Assembly (NCBI RefSeq): GCF_042646165.1
Contig: NZ_JBHRTC010000009.1
Direction: 5' to 3' (one strand)
Length of the DNA stretch: 64,000 nt
Origin: Microbaculum marinum
GTDB lineage: Bacteria > Pseudomonadota > Alphaproteobacteria > Rhizobiales > Tepidamorphaceae
A program made the translations under genes and the position numbers. Under the pieces are notes generated by a model. That model was not told where the DNA came from. It worked only from the letters and a program-made list of their open reading frames with translations, and did no database searches. Each line of letters opens with the position of its first letter. Position 1 is the first letter of the stretch. This document shows positions 1 to 7,515 of this stretch, one piece after another.

Positions 1-322
1 ACTTGGCGAGACCGGGGGCGAACCCCGCCGATACCGAGCCGGACAGGCCGGCGGCGAAGTCCTCGAGTTCGATCTCGGCTTCGGAAACAGCCTTCAGCAC
101 GACGAGGCAGCGGTCGTAGAACCGCCGCCCGACAGGCGTCGGCGTGACGCCGCGCCGGGTGCGCTTGAACAGGCTCGCGCCGAGTCTTGCTTCCAGCGCG
201 GTCATCTGCTGGCTGACGCCGGAGGCGGTGCAGTTCAGCCTGACGGCGGCCGCGCTCAGTGAGCCCTCCTCGCAGGCGGCGACGAAGTAATGGATCTGTC
301 TCAGGTCCATGTCCGGATCCAT
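1..322 (-). CDS. LysR-family transcriptional regulator, N-terminal part (runs off left edge)
   Basis: Only the first about 107 codons are inside the window; the effector-binding domain is cut off. The translation shows a typical LysR winged helix-turn-helix at residues 5-65, with the LRQIHYF start, the LSAAAVRLNCTASGVSQQM recognition region and the GASLFKRTRRGVTPT wing. Two in-frame ATGs exist, at 322 and 310; the second gives the usual short LysR N-terminus. It is divergent from the amidohydrolase/CoA-transferase pair, so by the usual LysR arrangement it may control those genes. Its ligand is unknown. Confidence 0.85.
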   Translation of the reverse strand, partial: MDPDMDLRQIHYFVAACEEGSLSAAAVRLNCTASGVSQQMTALEARLGASLFKRTRRGVTPTPVGRRFYDRCLVVLKAVSEAEIELEDFAAGLSGSVSAGFAPGLAK

Positions 323-484
323 GCTGATATAAGGAATCCACAATATAGACCTTACGAAATTTAACTACCGATAACACTCCCGACGATCCTAAGCTGGGCG
401 CGCCACGGGGTGTGGAGCGGCGCCTGGAAGATGTGCTGCCGGGTCCCGAGGCGGGAGACGAAACACCGGCAGGAGGGAGTCGGG
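323..484. promoter_or_regulatory. Divergent promoter region between LysR gene and amidohydrolase gene
   Basis: The 162-bp gap between two divergent genes is AT-rich near 325-375, unlike the GC-rich coding DNA around it. This is where LysR-type T-N11-A sites and both promoters would be expected. ATAT stands on both sides of a 15-bp segment at 326-348, but I cannot name an operator with confidence. An AGGAGGGAG ribosome binding site at 471-479 sets the downstream start at 485. Confidence 0.35.
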
Positions 485-1561
485 ATGACTCCGCAGGAGC
501 GGCGGACCTGGGTGCGCGCGATGGGCGCGCGAGCGGATTGGTGGAAGCGCCGCCAGGAGGCCATCGTCGCGCCCGACCTGGAGGTGGTCGACGCCCACCT
601 GCATCTGTGGGACGAACGCGATTTCCCGGACCCACAGGATGCCGCAAACCCGCTTCGCACGAGCCGGTACCTGGTCGACGAGTATCTCCGCGACGCCGGG
701 CGCGGCCACACGGTCACCGAGTGCGTCTACATCGACTGCGGATCGAGCTACTACACCGACGGCCCGGCCAGTCTGAGGCCGGTGGGCGAGACCGAGTACG
801 CGGCCGGCCTGGCCGAGGCGATGGCCGCTTCCGGGGGCCCGACCCGGATCGGCGCCATCGTCGGTTTCGCCGACCTGCGCGATCGCGATCTGGACACGGT
901 GCTCGACGCCCACGAGGCGCGTGGCGGCGGCCTGTTCCGCGGCATCCGCCAGAGCGGCGCCCGCCTCGAGGACCCCTCCGCGCGGCTGCTCGCCGGTGCG
1001 GCCCCGCCCGGCCTCTACGCCGAACCCGCGTTCCGCCGCGGTGTCGCCCGCCTGGGGGAGCGCGGCATGACCTTTGACGCGTTCCAGTTCCACTTCCAGG
1101 CGGAACAGTTCGTCGCCCTGGCGAAATCGGCGCCGGGCACCACTATGATCGTCAACCATCTGGGGACTCCGATCGGCTACACGCCCGGTCCGGCGAGCCG
1201 GGACCCGGTCTTCGTGGAGTGGGCGAGGGGAGTCGAGCAGATGGCCGACCTGCCGAACGTCGTCATGAAGCTCGGCGGCATCGCCTCGATCGTGACGGGC
1301 TATGATGCGCACAGGCGCGACCGCCCTCCGTCCGCGCAGGACTTCGTCGACGAGCGCGGCGCCTATTTCCACCATGCCATTCGATGCTTCGGCGCGGAGC
1401 GGTGCATGTTCGAGACCAACTTTCCAGTCGACAGCGTCGCCATCGGCTACGACGGAGTCTGGAACGCCTACAAGCTGATGGCGATGGACTACGACGCCGG
1501 CGCCCGCGACGCGCTGCTGGCCGGGACTACGCGCCGCGTCTACCGCATGCATGTCGAGTGA
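485..1561 (+). CDS. Amidohydrolase-family (amidohydro-rel, PF04909-type) metal-dependent hydrolase
   Basis: This 358-residue protein is a TIM-barrel hydrolase of the amidohydrolase-2 group, which acts on lactones, carboxylates and related small acids in the cytoplasm. The metal motif DAHLHLW lies near residue 35. A central IVNHLG histidine segment and the C-terminal FETNFPVD aspartate segment complete the pattern. An in-frame ATG-less extension upstream is possible, but the ATG at 485 has a strong AGGAGGGAG site six bases before it. The gene is followed after 73 bp by a CoA-transferase, so the two probably belong to one small catabolic operon under the divergent LysR. The substrate cannot be read from sequence; a lactone or aromatic acid derivative is plausible. 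Confidence 0.85.
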   Translation: MTPQERRTWVRAMGARADWWKRRQEAIVAPDLEVVDAHLHLWDERDFPDPQDAANPLRTSRYLVDEYLRDAGRGHTVTECVYIDCGSSYYTDGPASLRPVGETEYAAGLAEAMAASGGPTRIGAIVGFADLRDRDLDTVLDAHEARGGGLFRGIRQSGARLEDPSARLLAGAAPPGLYAEPAFRRGVARLGERGMTFDAFQFHFQAEQFVALAKSAPGTTMIVNHLGTPIGYTPGPASRDPVFVEWARGVEQMADLPNVVMKLGGIASIVTGYDAHRRDRPPSAQDFVDERGAYFHHAIRCFGAERCMFETNFPVDSVAIGYDGVWNAYKLMAMDYDAGARDALLAGTTRRVYRMHVE

Positions 1562-1634
1562 ACGGACGGGACCACCTCGCCAGTGACCGTTGCACCAGTG
1601 TCCACCGATTGCATCAACGACTGAGGGGAATGCG

Positions 1635-2813
1635 ATGCAACCGCTCGAAGGCTTTCGGGTTATCGACCTCACTCATGTGCTCGCCGGGCCCTTCGCCACG
1701 CATCATCTGCGCTGCCTTGGCGCCGAGGTGATCAAGATCGAGCGGCCGGGCAGCGGCGATCCGATGCGCGCGCTCGAGGTCCAGCCCGAATGGAATGGCC
1801 TTCCCCCGGCATTCAGGGCGTTGAATGCCGGGAAGAAGTCGGTGGTGGTGGATCTCGCAACGCCACGGGGCCGCGACGCGGTGCTGCGGCTTGCCGGCAG
1901 TGCGGACGTCTTTGTCGAGAACTTCCGGCCGGGTGTGGCCAGGCGACTCGGCCTTGCACCGGAGGACCTGCGCGCGGTGCGGCCCGACATCGTCTACTGC
2001 TCGATCTCCGGCTGGGGCCAGAGCGGCCCCAACAGTGCCCGCGGTGCCTATGATCACGTGATACAGGCTGCGACCGGAATGATGGCGCTGCAGGGCAGCG
2101 GCGAGGGCAGCCCGCCCGTCAAGGTGGGGTTCCCGGTCATAGACATTGCGACCGGCATGAGCGCCGCCGAGGCGATCCTCGCGGCCCTGATACGGCGCCT
2201 GCGCGGCGACGCCGAACCGGCCACCCTCGACGTGTCGATGGTCGATTCGGCCCTGTCGCTGATGTCCGGCACAGTCGCGACCACGCTAGCCTCCGGCACT
2301 GCACCGAAACGGATCGGCAACCGCGGCTTCGTCGGAAGCCCGGGCGCGGAGACTTTCGCGACCTCCGACGGGCATATCTCTGTTGCCGCCAACACCATGG
2401 GGCAGTTCGAAACGCTGTGCCGGTTGCTAGGCCGGCCGGAACTCGCCGCGCCCCCATACATCCCGGGTGGACTGCGAGCGGAAGCCTTTCTGGCCGACGT
2501 GGCGACCGACGACCTTCGTGCTGCCCTGAGTGCCGCGTTCGCGGCCGCAGAGGCCGATGTGCTGGAAACGTCGCTCAATGCGGCCGGGGTGCCCTCTGCG
2601 CGGGTCCGCGATCTCAACGAATATCTGCGAACGGTGTACCCGCACACGCCGGGGATCGGCATTGACGGATCGCCGTTGGCCCTGGGGCCTGCGTTCCGAT
2701 GGGAGCAGGCCGGCGGAACCGATCAGATGGAGACCCCGGCACTCGGCGCCCATACGCTGGACTATTTGCCGGACACGGATGTCGCGTCGCTGAAGGCAGC
2801 CGAATCGAGATAG
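1635..2813 (+). CDS. CaiB/BaiF family (class III) CoA-transferase
   Basis: The 392-residue product moves CoA between carboxylic acids. The N-terminal motif VIDLTHVLAGPFATHHL, followed by GAEVIKIERP and GDPMR, is the family hallmark. VDLATPRGRDAV and the conserved VFVENFRPG segment come next, with the catalytic aspartate region expected around residue 165-175 (GFPVIDIATGM). ATG 1635 is preceded by GAGGGGA at 1623-1629; starting at 1590 would add 15 unconserved residues. The gene follows the amidohydrolase on the same strand. Inference: the pair opens or hydrolyses a compound and then converts the acid to its CoA thioester. Donor and acceptor are unknown. Confidence 0.9.
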   Translation: MQPLEGFRVIDLTHVLAGPFATHHLRCLGAEVIKIERPGSGDPMRALEVQPEWNGLPPAFRALNAGKKSVVVDLATPRGRDAVLRLAGSADVFVENFRPGVARRLGLAPEDLRAVRPDIVYCSISGWGQSGPNSARGAYDHVIQAATGMMALQGSGEGSPPVKVGFPVIDIATGMSAAEAILAALIRRLRGDAEPATLDVSMVDSALSLMSGTVATTLASGTAPKRIGNRGFVGSPGAETFATSDGHISVAANTMGQFETLCRLLGRPELAAPPYIPGGLRAEAFLADVATDDLRAALSAAFAAAEADVLETSLNAAGVPSARVRDLNEYLRTVYPHTPGIGIDGSPLALGPAFRWEQAGGTDQMETPALGAHTLDYLPDTDVASLKAAESR

Positions 2814-2869
2814 CGGACCCGACGGGGCAGCGTCCCCGAACTTCACATGGACGAGGTGCGGACGTATAT

Positions 2870-2892
2870 AACCCGATCAAGTCGATAGGGTT
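2870..2892. promoter_or_regulatory. Dyad AACCC-N13-GGGTT upstream of Rrf2 gene, candidate autoregulatory operator
   Basis: Inverted repeat with outer arms AACCC and GGGTT. Reading inwards, ACCCGATC on the left pairs with GATAGGGT on the right with one mismatch, leaving a 5-nt centre. It ends 24 bp before the Rrf2 start. A related dyad at 3514-3538 precedes the sulfate transport operon. That it is an Rrf2 operator is inference. Confidence 0.5.
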
Positions 2893-2916
2893 TTAGCTGT
2901 CGCGATTCGGGTCGCC

Positions 2917-3384
2917 ATGATTTCCCAGAAGGCAAAGTATGCACTGCGGGCGCTGATTGCGTTGGCGCGGGCGCCGCGCGACAAGCCGCTGCTGACGTCC
3001 GACATCGCCGAGGGCCAGGCGATCCCGAAGAAATTCCTCGAACAGATCCTGCTCGACCTGAAGCATCAGGGCATCGTGCTGAGCAGGCGCGGCAAGTTCG
3101 GCGGCTACCAGCTGCTGAAGGATCCCGGTGAGGTCACCTTCGGCCAGGTGCTGCGGATCATCGACGGGCCGATCGCGCCGCTGCCCTGCCTGTCGAAGAT
3201 CGCCTACCGGCGCTGCGCGGATTGCGGCGAGGAGGCCGACTGCGAGATCCGGCAGGTCTTCGCCAGGGTCGCGGAGGAAACCCGCAGGGTGCTGGACAGC
3301 ACGACCCTGGAGGACGCGATTGCCTCCCGGGCGCCGGACCTTGACCGCGCCACGCCCTCGGACGAGGTCGCCGAGGTCGTCTGA
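2917..3384 (+). CDS. Rrf2-family transcriptional regulator with cysteine cluster
   Basis: This 155-residue regulator has the Rrf2 winged HTH: MISQKAKYALRALIALA at the start, a recognition helix around IPKKFLEQILLDLKHQG, and the wing RRGKFGGYQLLK. A cysteine-rich stretch at about residues 91-111 (PCLSK, then CADCGEEADC) is where IscR- and RsrR-like members bind an Fe-S cluster. Here at least four cysteines are present. The gene stands 164 bp upstream of a complete sulfate importer on the same strand. Inference: it senses sulfur or Fe-S status and controls sulfate uptake, as the Rrf2 protein CymR does for sulfur genes in Firmicutes. Similar dyads before both transcription units support autoregulation. 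Confidence 0.85.
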   Translation: MISQKAKYALRALIALARAPRDKPLLTSDIAEGQAIPKKFLEQILLDLKHQGIVLSRRGKFGGYQLLKDPGEVTFGQVLRIIDGPIAPLPCLSKIAYRRCADCGEEADCEIRQVFARVAEETRRVLDSTTLEDAIASRAPDLDRATPSDEVAEVV

Positions 3385-3459
3385 CCCCGAGACAGGTTGA
3401 GCCGTCCGCCTCCGGCGCTGCCTCCGACCTTTTGCTCCCTTGGAACCACATTCTCCTGT

Positions 3460-3474
3460 CCCCGGCCGCCGGGG
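3460..3474. terminator. GC hairpin after Rrf2 gene
   Basis: CCCCGG and CCGGGG form a 6-bp stem with a CCG loop, followed on the plus strand by CAAAA. It lies between the Rrf2 stop and the sbp promoter region, so it could end the short regulator transcript. The A-rich rather than T-rich tail makes it a weak intrinsic terminator call. Confidence 0.25.
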
Positions 3475-3513
3475 CAAAAGCGATCCGCCGCGTCCCGGAT
3501 TTTCATAATTGAC

Positions 3514-3538
3514 AATCTCTATCTAATAAGTCGAGATT
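3514..3538. promoter_or_regulatory. Dyad AATCTC-N13-GAGATT upstream of sbp, candidate Rrf2 operator overlapping a TTGACA box
   Basis: Perfect 6-bp arms separated by 13 nt, the same inner spacing as the dyad at 2870-2892. Aligned over 23 positions, the two sites also share the left-arm ATC. TTGACA at 3509-3514 abuts the left arm and may be the -35 box, so a bound dimer would block the promoter. The ribosome binding site AAGGAG (3539-3544) follows directly. Confidence 0.5.
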
Positions 3539-3548
3539 AAGGAGTTAG

Positions 3549-4619
3549 ATGGAACACGAAGGGGTATCGGTCATGCACCGCATGCTGGACTTGATGTCAC
3601 GCCAACTCCGAAACACCGCCGCGATCCTGGGGTTCACCGCGGCCTTCACCGTCATCCTCTCGGTCGTCGCGTTCGCCCAGACGACGCTCCTGAACGTCAG
3701 CTACGATCCGACCCGCGAGTTCTACAGGACCTACAACGAAGCCTTCGCCGAGCACTGGAAGGCGACCAGAGGCGAGGACGTGACCGTCCAGATGTCGCAC
3801 GGGGGATCGGGCAAGCAGGCCCGGGCCGTGGTCGACGGCCTTCCCGCCGACGTGGTGACGCTGGCGCTCGAGGCGGACATCGACGCCATCGCCGAACTCT
3901 CCGGGAAACTGCCGGCAGACTGGCGCGGGCGGCTGCCGAACAACTCGGCTCCCTACACCTCGACCATCGTCTTCCTCGTCCGCAAGGGGAACCCGAAGGC
4001 GGTGAGCGACTGGGGCGACCTCGTCCGCGACGACGTCGCGGTGATCACCCCCAATCCGAAGACCTCGGGCGGCGCGCGCTGGATCTTCCTTGCCGCATGG
4101 GCCTGGGCAGAGCAGGAATTCGGCGGCGACGAGACCAGCACGCGGGACTACGTCGCCGACCTCTACAAGCATGTGCCGGTGCTCGACACGGGCGCCCGCG
4201 GCTCGACCACCACCTTCGTCCAGCGCGGCATCGGCGACGTGTTGCTCGCCTGGGAGAACGAGGCGTTCTTGGCGCTCGACGAACTCGGTCCCGACCAGTT
4301 CGAGATCGTCGTCCCGTCCATCTCCATCAGGGCCGAACCGCCCGTCGCGCTGATCGACGCAAACGTCGATCGGAAGGGCACGCGCGCCGTTGCCGAGGCC
4401 TATCTCGACTACCTCTATTCGCCCGTCGGCCAGCAGCTCGCCGCCGCCCACTACTACAGGCCGGCCAACCCGGCTTCCGTGGAGAACCAGGCCAACCTCG
4501 ACCGCTTCCCCGACCTGAAACTCGTCACCGTCGACGACTTCGGCGGCTGGCAGGAGGCGCAGCCGCGCTTCTTCGGCGACGGCGGCGTCTTCGACCAGAT
4601 CTATCGGCCGTCCAACTGA
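3549..4619 (+). CDS. sbp: Sulfate ABC transporter periplasmic substrate-binding protein
   Basis: The 356-residue protein captures sulfate in the periplasm for the CysTWA importer. A hydrophobic signal segment covers residues 20-43, ending AFAQT, after an unusually long charged N-terminus. The ATG at 3573 is an alternative start that would shorten it. LLNVSYDPTREFY, the MSHGGSGKQARAV segment and PADVVTLALEADID are hallmarks of the Sbp/CysP family, as is the WGDLV..DVAVITPNPKTSGGARW region. AAGGAG lies four bases before ATG 3549. Next comes cysT after 20 bp. Whether it also carries thiosulfate cannot be read from sequence. Confidence 0.93.
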   Translation: MEHEGVSVMHRMLDLMSRQLRNTAAILGFTAAFTVILSVVAFAQTTLLNVSYDPTREFYRTYNEAFAEHWKATRGEDVTVQMSHGGSGKQARAVVDGLPADVVTLALEADIDAIAELSGKLPADWRGRLPNNSAPYTSTIVFLVRKGNPKAVSDWGDLVRDDVAVITPNPKTSGGARWIFLAAWAWAEQEFGGDETSTRDYVADLYKHVPVLDTGARGSTTTFVQRGIGDVLLAWENEAFLALDELGPDQFEIVVPSISIRAEPPVALIDANVDRKGTRAVAEAYLDYLYSPVGQQLAAAHYYRPANPASVENQANLDRFPDLKLVTVDDFGGWQEAQPRFFGDGGVFDQIYRPSN

Positions 4620-4639
4620 GCGCGGCGGGGAGCGGGACC

Positions 4640-5485
4640 ATGACGGCGACCCGTCTGGTGCTCAAGCAGCCGAGCGTGCTTCCGGGGTTCGGTCTCACGC
4701 TCGGGTTCACTCTGAGCTATCTCGGCATCATCGTATTCTTGCCGCTCGCCGCGCTGGGACTGAAGGCGGCGAGCCTCGGCTGGGCCGAGATCTGGCGGAT
4801 CGCGACGGACGAGCGGACTGTGGCGGCGGTGAAGCTGAGCTTCGGCACGTCGCTCGCCGCCGCAACCATCAACGCGTTCTTCGGCCTGATCGTCGCCTGG
4901 GTGCTGGTACGGTACCGGTTTGCCGGCCGGCGCCTGCTGGATGCGGCGGTCGACCTGCCATTCGCGCTGCCGACGGCGGTGGCCGGGATCGCGCTCACCG
5001 CGCTCTACGCGCCGAACGGCTGGCTCGGGCAATACCTGGCGCCGCTCGGCCTGAAGGTCGCCTACACGCCTGTCGGGATCGTCGTGGCGCTGGTCTTCGT
5101 CGGCCTGCCGTTCGTCGTGCGCACGCTGCAGCCGGTCCTCGAGGAAATCGATGCCGAGCTGGAGGAGGCGTCCGCCACGCTCGGCGCCTCCCGTCTCCAG
5201 ACGCTCTGGAAGGTGGTCCTGCCGACCGTGGTACCGGCGCTTCTGACCGGATTCGCCCTGGCGCTGGCGCGCGCGGTCGGGGAGTACGGGTCGGTGATCT
5301 TCATCGCCGGGAACATTCCCTACGTGTCCGAGATCGCGCCGCTGCTCGTCGTGATCCGGCTCGAGGAGTTCGACTACGCCGGCGCGACCGCGGTGGGGGC
5401 GGTGATGCTGGTCATCTCGTTCTGCCTGCTGCTGGCCATCAACCTGATCCAGGCCTGGAGTCGCAAGAGGCTCGGCCATGTCTGA
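4640..5485 (+). CDS. cysT: Sulfate ABC transporter permease CysT
   Basis: One of the two inner-membrane permeases of the sulfate importer, 281 residues with about six hydrophobic segments. The family pattern PFALPTAVAGIALTALY near residue 110 and the EAA cytoplasmic loop EEASATLGASRLQTLWKVVLP near residue 175 are clear. AVGEYGSVIFIAGN is a CysT/CysW signature. The open frame continues upstream inside sbp, but the ATG at 4640 begins the homologous region. The last 8 bp overlap cysW, so the two are translationally coupled. Confidence 0.92.
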   Translation: MTATRLVLKQPSVLPGFGLTLGFTLSYLGIIVFLPLAALGLKAASLGWAEIWRIATDERTVAAVKLSFGTSLAAATINAFFGLIVAWVLVRYRFAGRRLLDAAVDLPFALPTAVAGIALTALYAPNGWLGQYLAPLGLKVAYTPVGIVVALVFVGLPFVVRTLQPVLEEIDAELEEASATLGASRLQTLWKVVLPTVVPALLTGFALALARAVGEYGSVIFIAGNIPYVSEIAPLLVVIRLEEFDYAGATAVGAVMLVISFCLLLAINLIQAWSRKRLGHV

Positions 5486-6344
5486 TATCGCGCTTGCCGC
5501 CGCGCCGCCGGCGGCCACCACGGAAAGTCCGCTGGTCCGCATCCTGCTGACCGCCGTCGCCGTCGGCTTCCTCGGCCTGTTCCTGCTGTTGCCGCTGGTC
5601 GCGGTGTTCTTCGAGGCGCTCCGCGGCGGCGTCGCCGCCTACTTCTCCGCGCTCGTCGATCCGGATGCGCTGGCGGCGATCCGGCTGACGCTGCTCGTCG
5701 CGGCGATCGCGGTTCCCGCCAACCTCATGTTCGGCGTTGCGGCAGCGTGGGCGATCGCCAAGTTCGCCTTCCGCGGCAAGAGCCTGCTGATCACGCTGAT
5801 CGACCTGCCGTTCTCGATATCGCCGGTGATCACCGGTCTCGCCTTCGTGCTGCTGTTCGGGGGGCAGGGGCTGCTCGGGCCCTGGCTCCAGGCGCACGGC
5901 ATCGAGATCGTCTTCGCGGTGCCCGGAATCGTGCTGGCCACGGTCTTCGTGACGCTGCCGTTCGTGGCGCGGGAGCTGGTTCCGCTGATGCAGGACCAGG
6001 GCAGCCAGGACGAGGAGGCGGCGCTGTCGCTGGGGGCGAGCGGCTTCAGGACGTTCCTGTTCGTCACGCTGCCCAACATCAAATGGGCGCTGCTCTATGG
6101 CGTGCTGCTGTGCAATGCCCGGGCGATGGGCGAGTTCGGTGCGGTGTCGGTGGTCTCCGGCCATATCCGGGGCCTAACCAACACCATGCCGCTGCACGTG
6201 GAGATTCTCTACAACGAGTACAGCTTCGCGGCCGCCTTCGCCGTCGCCTCGCTGCTCGCCCTGCTCGCTCTCCTGACGCTGGCCGTCAAGACACTGCTGG
6301 AACTGCGGTACGGCGGCCAGCTCGCCGGCCGCAGCCGACACTGA
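5478..6344 (+). CDS. cysW: Sulfate ABC transporter permease CysW
   Basis: Second permease of the sulfate importer, 288 residues with about six membrane segments. IDLPFSISPVITGLAFVLLFG near residue 115 and the EAA loop EEAALSLGASGFRTFLFVTLP near residue 180 identify it. NARAMGEFGAVSVVSGHIRG is the CysW signature. Translation starts at an ATG inside the end of cysT. A short C-terminal tail after the last membrane helix ends 10 bp before cysA. Confidence 0.92.
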   Translation: MSDIALAAAPPAATTESPLVRILLTAVAVGFLGLFLLLPLVAVFFEALRGGVAAYFSALVDPDALAAIRLTLLVAAIAVPANLMFGVAAAWAIAKFAFRGKSLLITLIDLPFSISPVITGLAFVLLFGGQGLLGPWLQAHGIEIVFAVPGIVLATVFVTLPFVARELVPLMQDQGSQDEEAALSLGASGFRTFLFVTLPNIKWALLYGVLLCNARAMGEFGAVSVVSGHIRGLTNTMPLHVEILYNEYSFAAAFAVASLLALLALLTLAVKTLLELRYGGQLAGRSRH

Positions 6345-6354
6345 AGGGGGTCCG

Positions 6355-7515
6355 ATGAGCACCTACGCCTACCAGTATGCCGGTATCGACGTCGCCGGAT
6401 CGGCAACCGCCGCGAACGCTGCCGCACACCGCGCAACGCGGCCGGCGGCCGGGGTCGTCGTCGACGGCGTTGCCAAGGACTTCGGCGCCACGGCGGCGCT
6501 GCACGGTGTCTCGCTCGAGATCGCCGCAGGCGAGCTGATCGCGCTGCTCGGTCCGTCGGGATCCGGCAAGACGACGCTGCTCAGGATACTCGCCGGCCTC
6601 GAGTTCCCGACGGCGGGACGGGTGCTATTCGGCAACGACGATGCCGCGACCCGCACCGTGCAGGAGCGCAATGTCGGCTTCGTATTCCAGCACTACGCGC
6701 TGTTCCGGCACATGAGCGTATTCGACAATGTCGCGTTCGGGCTGAAGGTGCGGCCCCGCAGCCGGCGGCCCCGTTCCGACGCGATCCGGGCGCGCGTGCT
6801 GCAGCTTCTCGACCTGGTCCAGCTCGCGGGCCTCGAGCACCGCTATCCCGCCCAGCTCTCCGGCGGGCAGAGGCAGCGGGTGGCGCTGGCGCGCGCCCTG
6901 GCGATCGAGCCGCGCATCCTGCTGCTCGACGAACCGTTCGGCGCGCTGGACGCCAAGGTCCGCAAGGACCTGCGTCGCTGGCTGCGCGACCTGCACGACA
7001 GGACCGGGCACACCACCGTGTTCGTGACCCACGACCAGGACGAGGCGATGGAACTCGCCGACCGCGTCGTGGTCATGAGCCAGGGCCGCATCGAGCAGGT
7101 CGGCAGCGCCGACGACATCTACGACCGCCCGGCCACCCCGTTCGTCTTCAGCTTCATCGGCGAGTCCAGCATGCTGCCGGTGGAGATCGACCGCGGCCGG
7201 ATCCACATGGAGGGGCGTCTCGTCGGGATCGCACCGACCGATCACCCGGACGGACCCTATTCGCTGGGCCTGCGCCCCCACCACGCCGTCATCGACATGC
7301 GCGGGGAGGGGGCGATCTCCGGAATGGTACGGGCGAGCCGGCGGATCGGCGGCGTCCGCCGCCTCGACCTGGAGGTGGGGATGGGACGCCATCGCGCCGA
7401 GATCGACGTGCCGATCGACGCGGCCGTGCCTGAGGACGGACTGGTGTCCTTCAGGCCGACGCAGTGGACGCTGTTCGATCGTTCAGGCGGTCCCGACGGC
7501 GGTTCCCTCGACTGA
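6355..7515 (+). CDS. cysA: Sulfate/thiosulfate ABC transporter ATP-binding protein
   Basis: Energises the CysTW permeases. The 386-residue protein has Walker A GPSGSGKTTLL, the Q-loop FVFQHYALFRHM, the signature LSGGQRQRVALARAL, Walker B ILLLDEPFGALD and the switch histidine VTHDQDEAMELADR. A C-terminal regulatory extension (about residues 270-380) is present as in CysA/MalK types. The N-terminus has about 33 extra residues before the ABC domain begins at VVVDGVAKDFGA; a start closer to that point is possible, but GGGGGTCCG before ATG 6355 suits the longer form. Its final 33 bp overlap the 3' end of the oppositely directed nhaA gene. Confidence 0.93.
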   Translation: MSTYAYQYAGIDVAGSATAANAAAHRATRPAAGVVVDGVAKDFGATAALHGVSLEIAAGELIALLGPSGSGKTTLLRILAGLEFPTAGRVLFGNDDAATRTVQERNVGFVFQHYALFRHMSVFDNVAFGLKVRPRSRRPRSDAIRARVLQLLDLVQLAGLEHRYPAQLSGGQRQRVALARALAIEPRILLLDEPFGALDAKVRKDLRRWLRDLHDRTGHTTVFVTHDQDEAMELADRVVVMSQGRIEQVGSADDIYDRPATPFVFSFIGESSMLPVEIDRGRIHMEGRLVGIAPTDHPDGPYSLGLRPHHAVIDMRGEGAISGMVRASRRIGGVRRLDLEVGMGRHRAEIDVPIDAAVPEDGLVSFRPTQWTLFDRSGGPDGGSLD

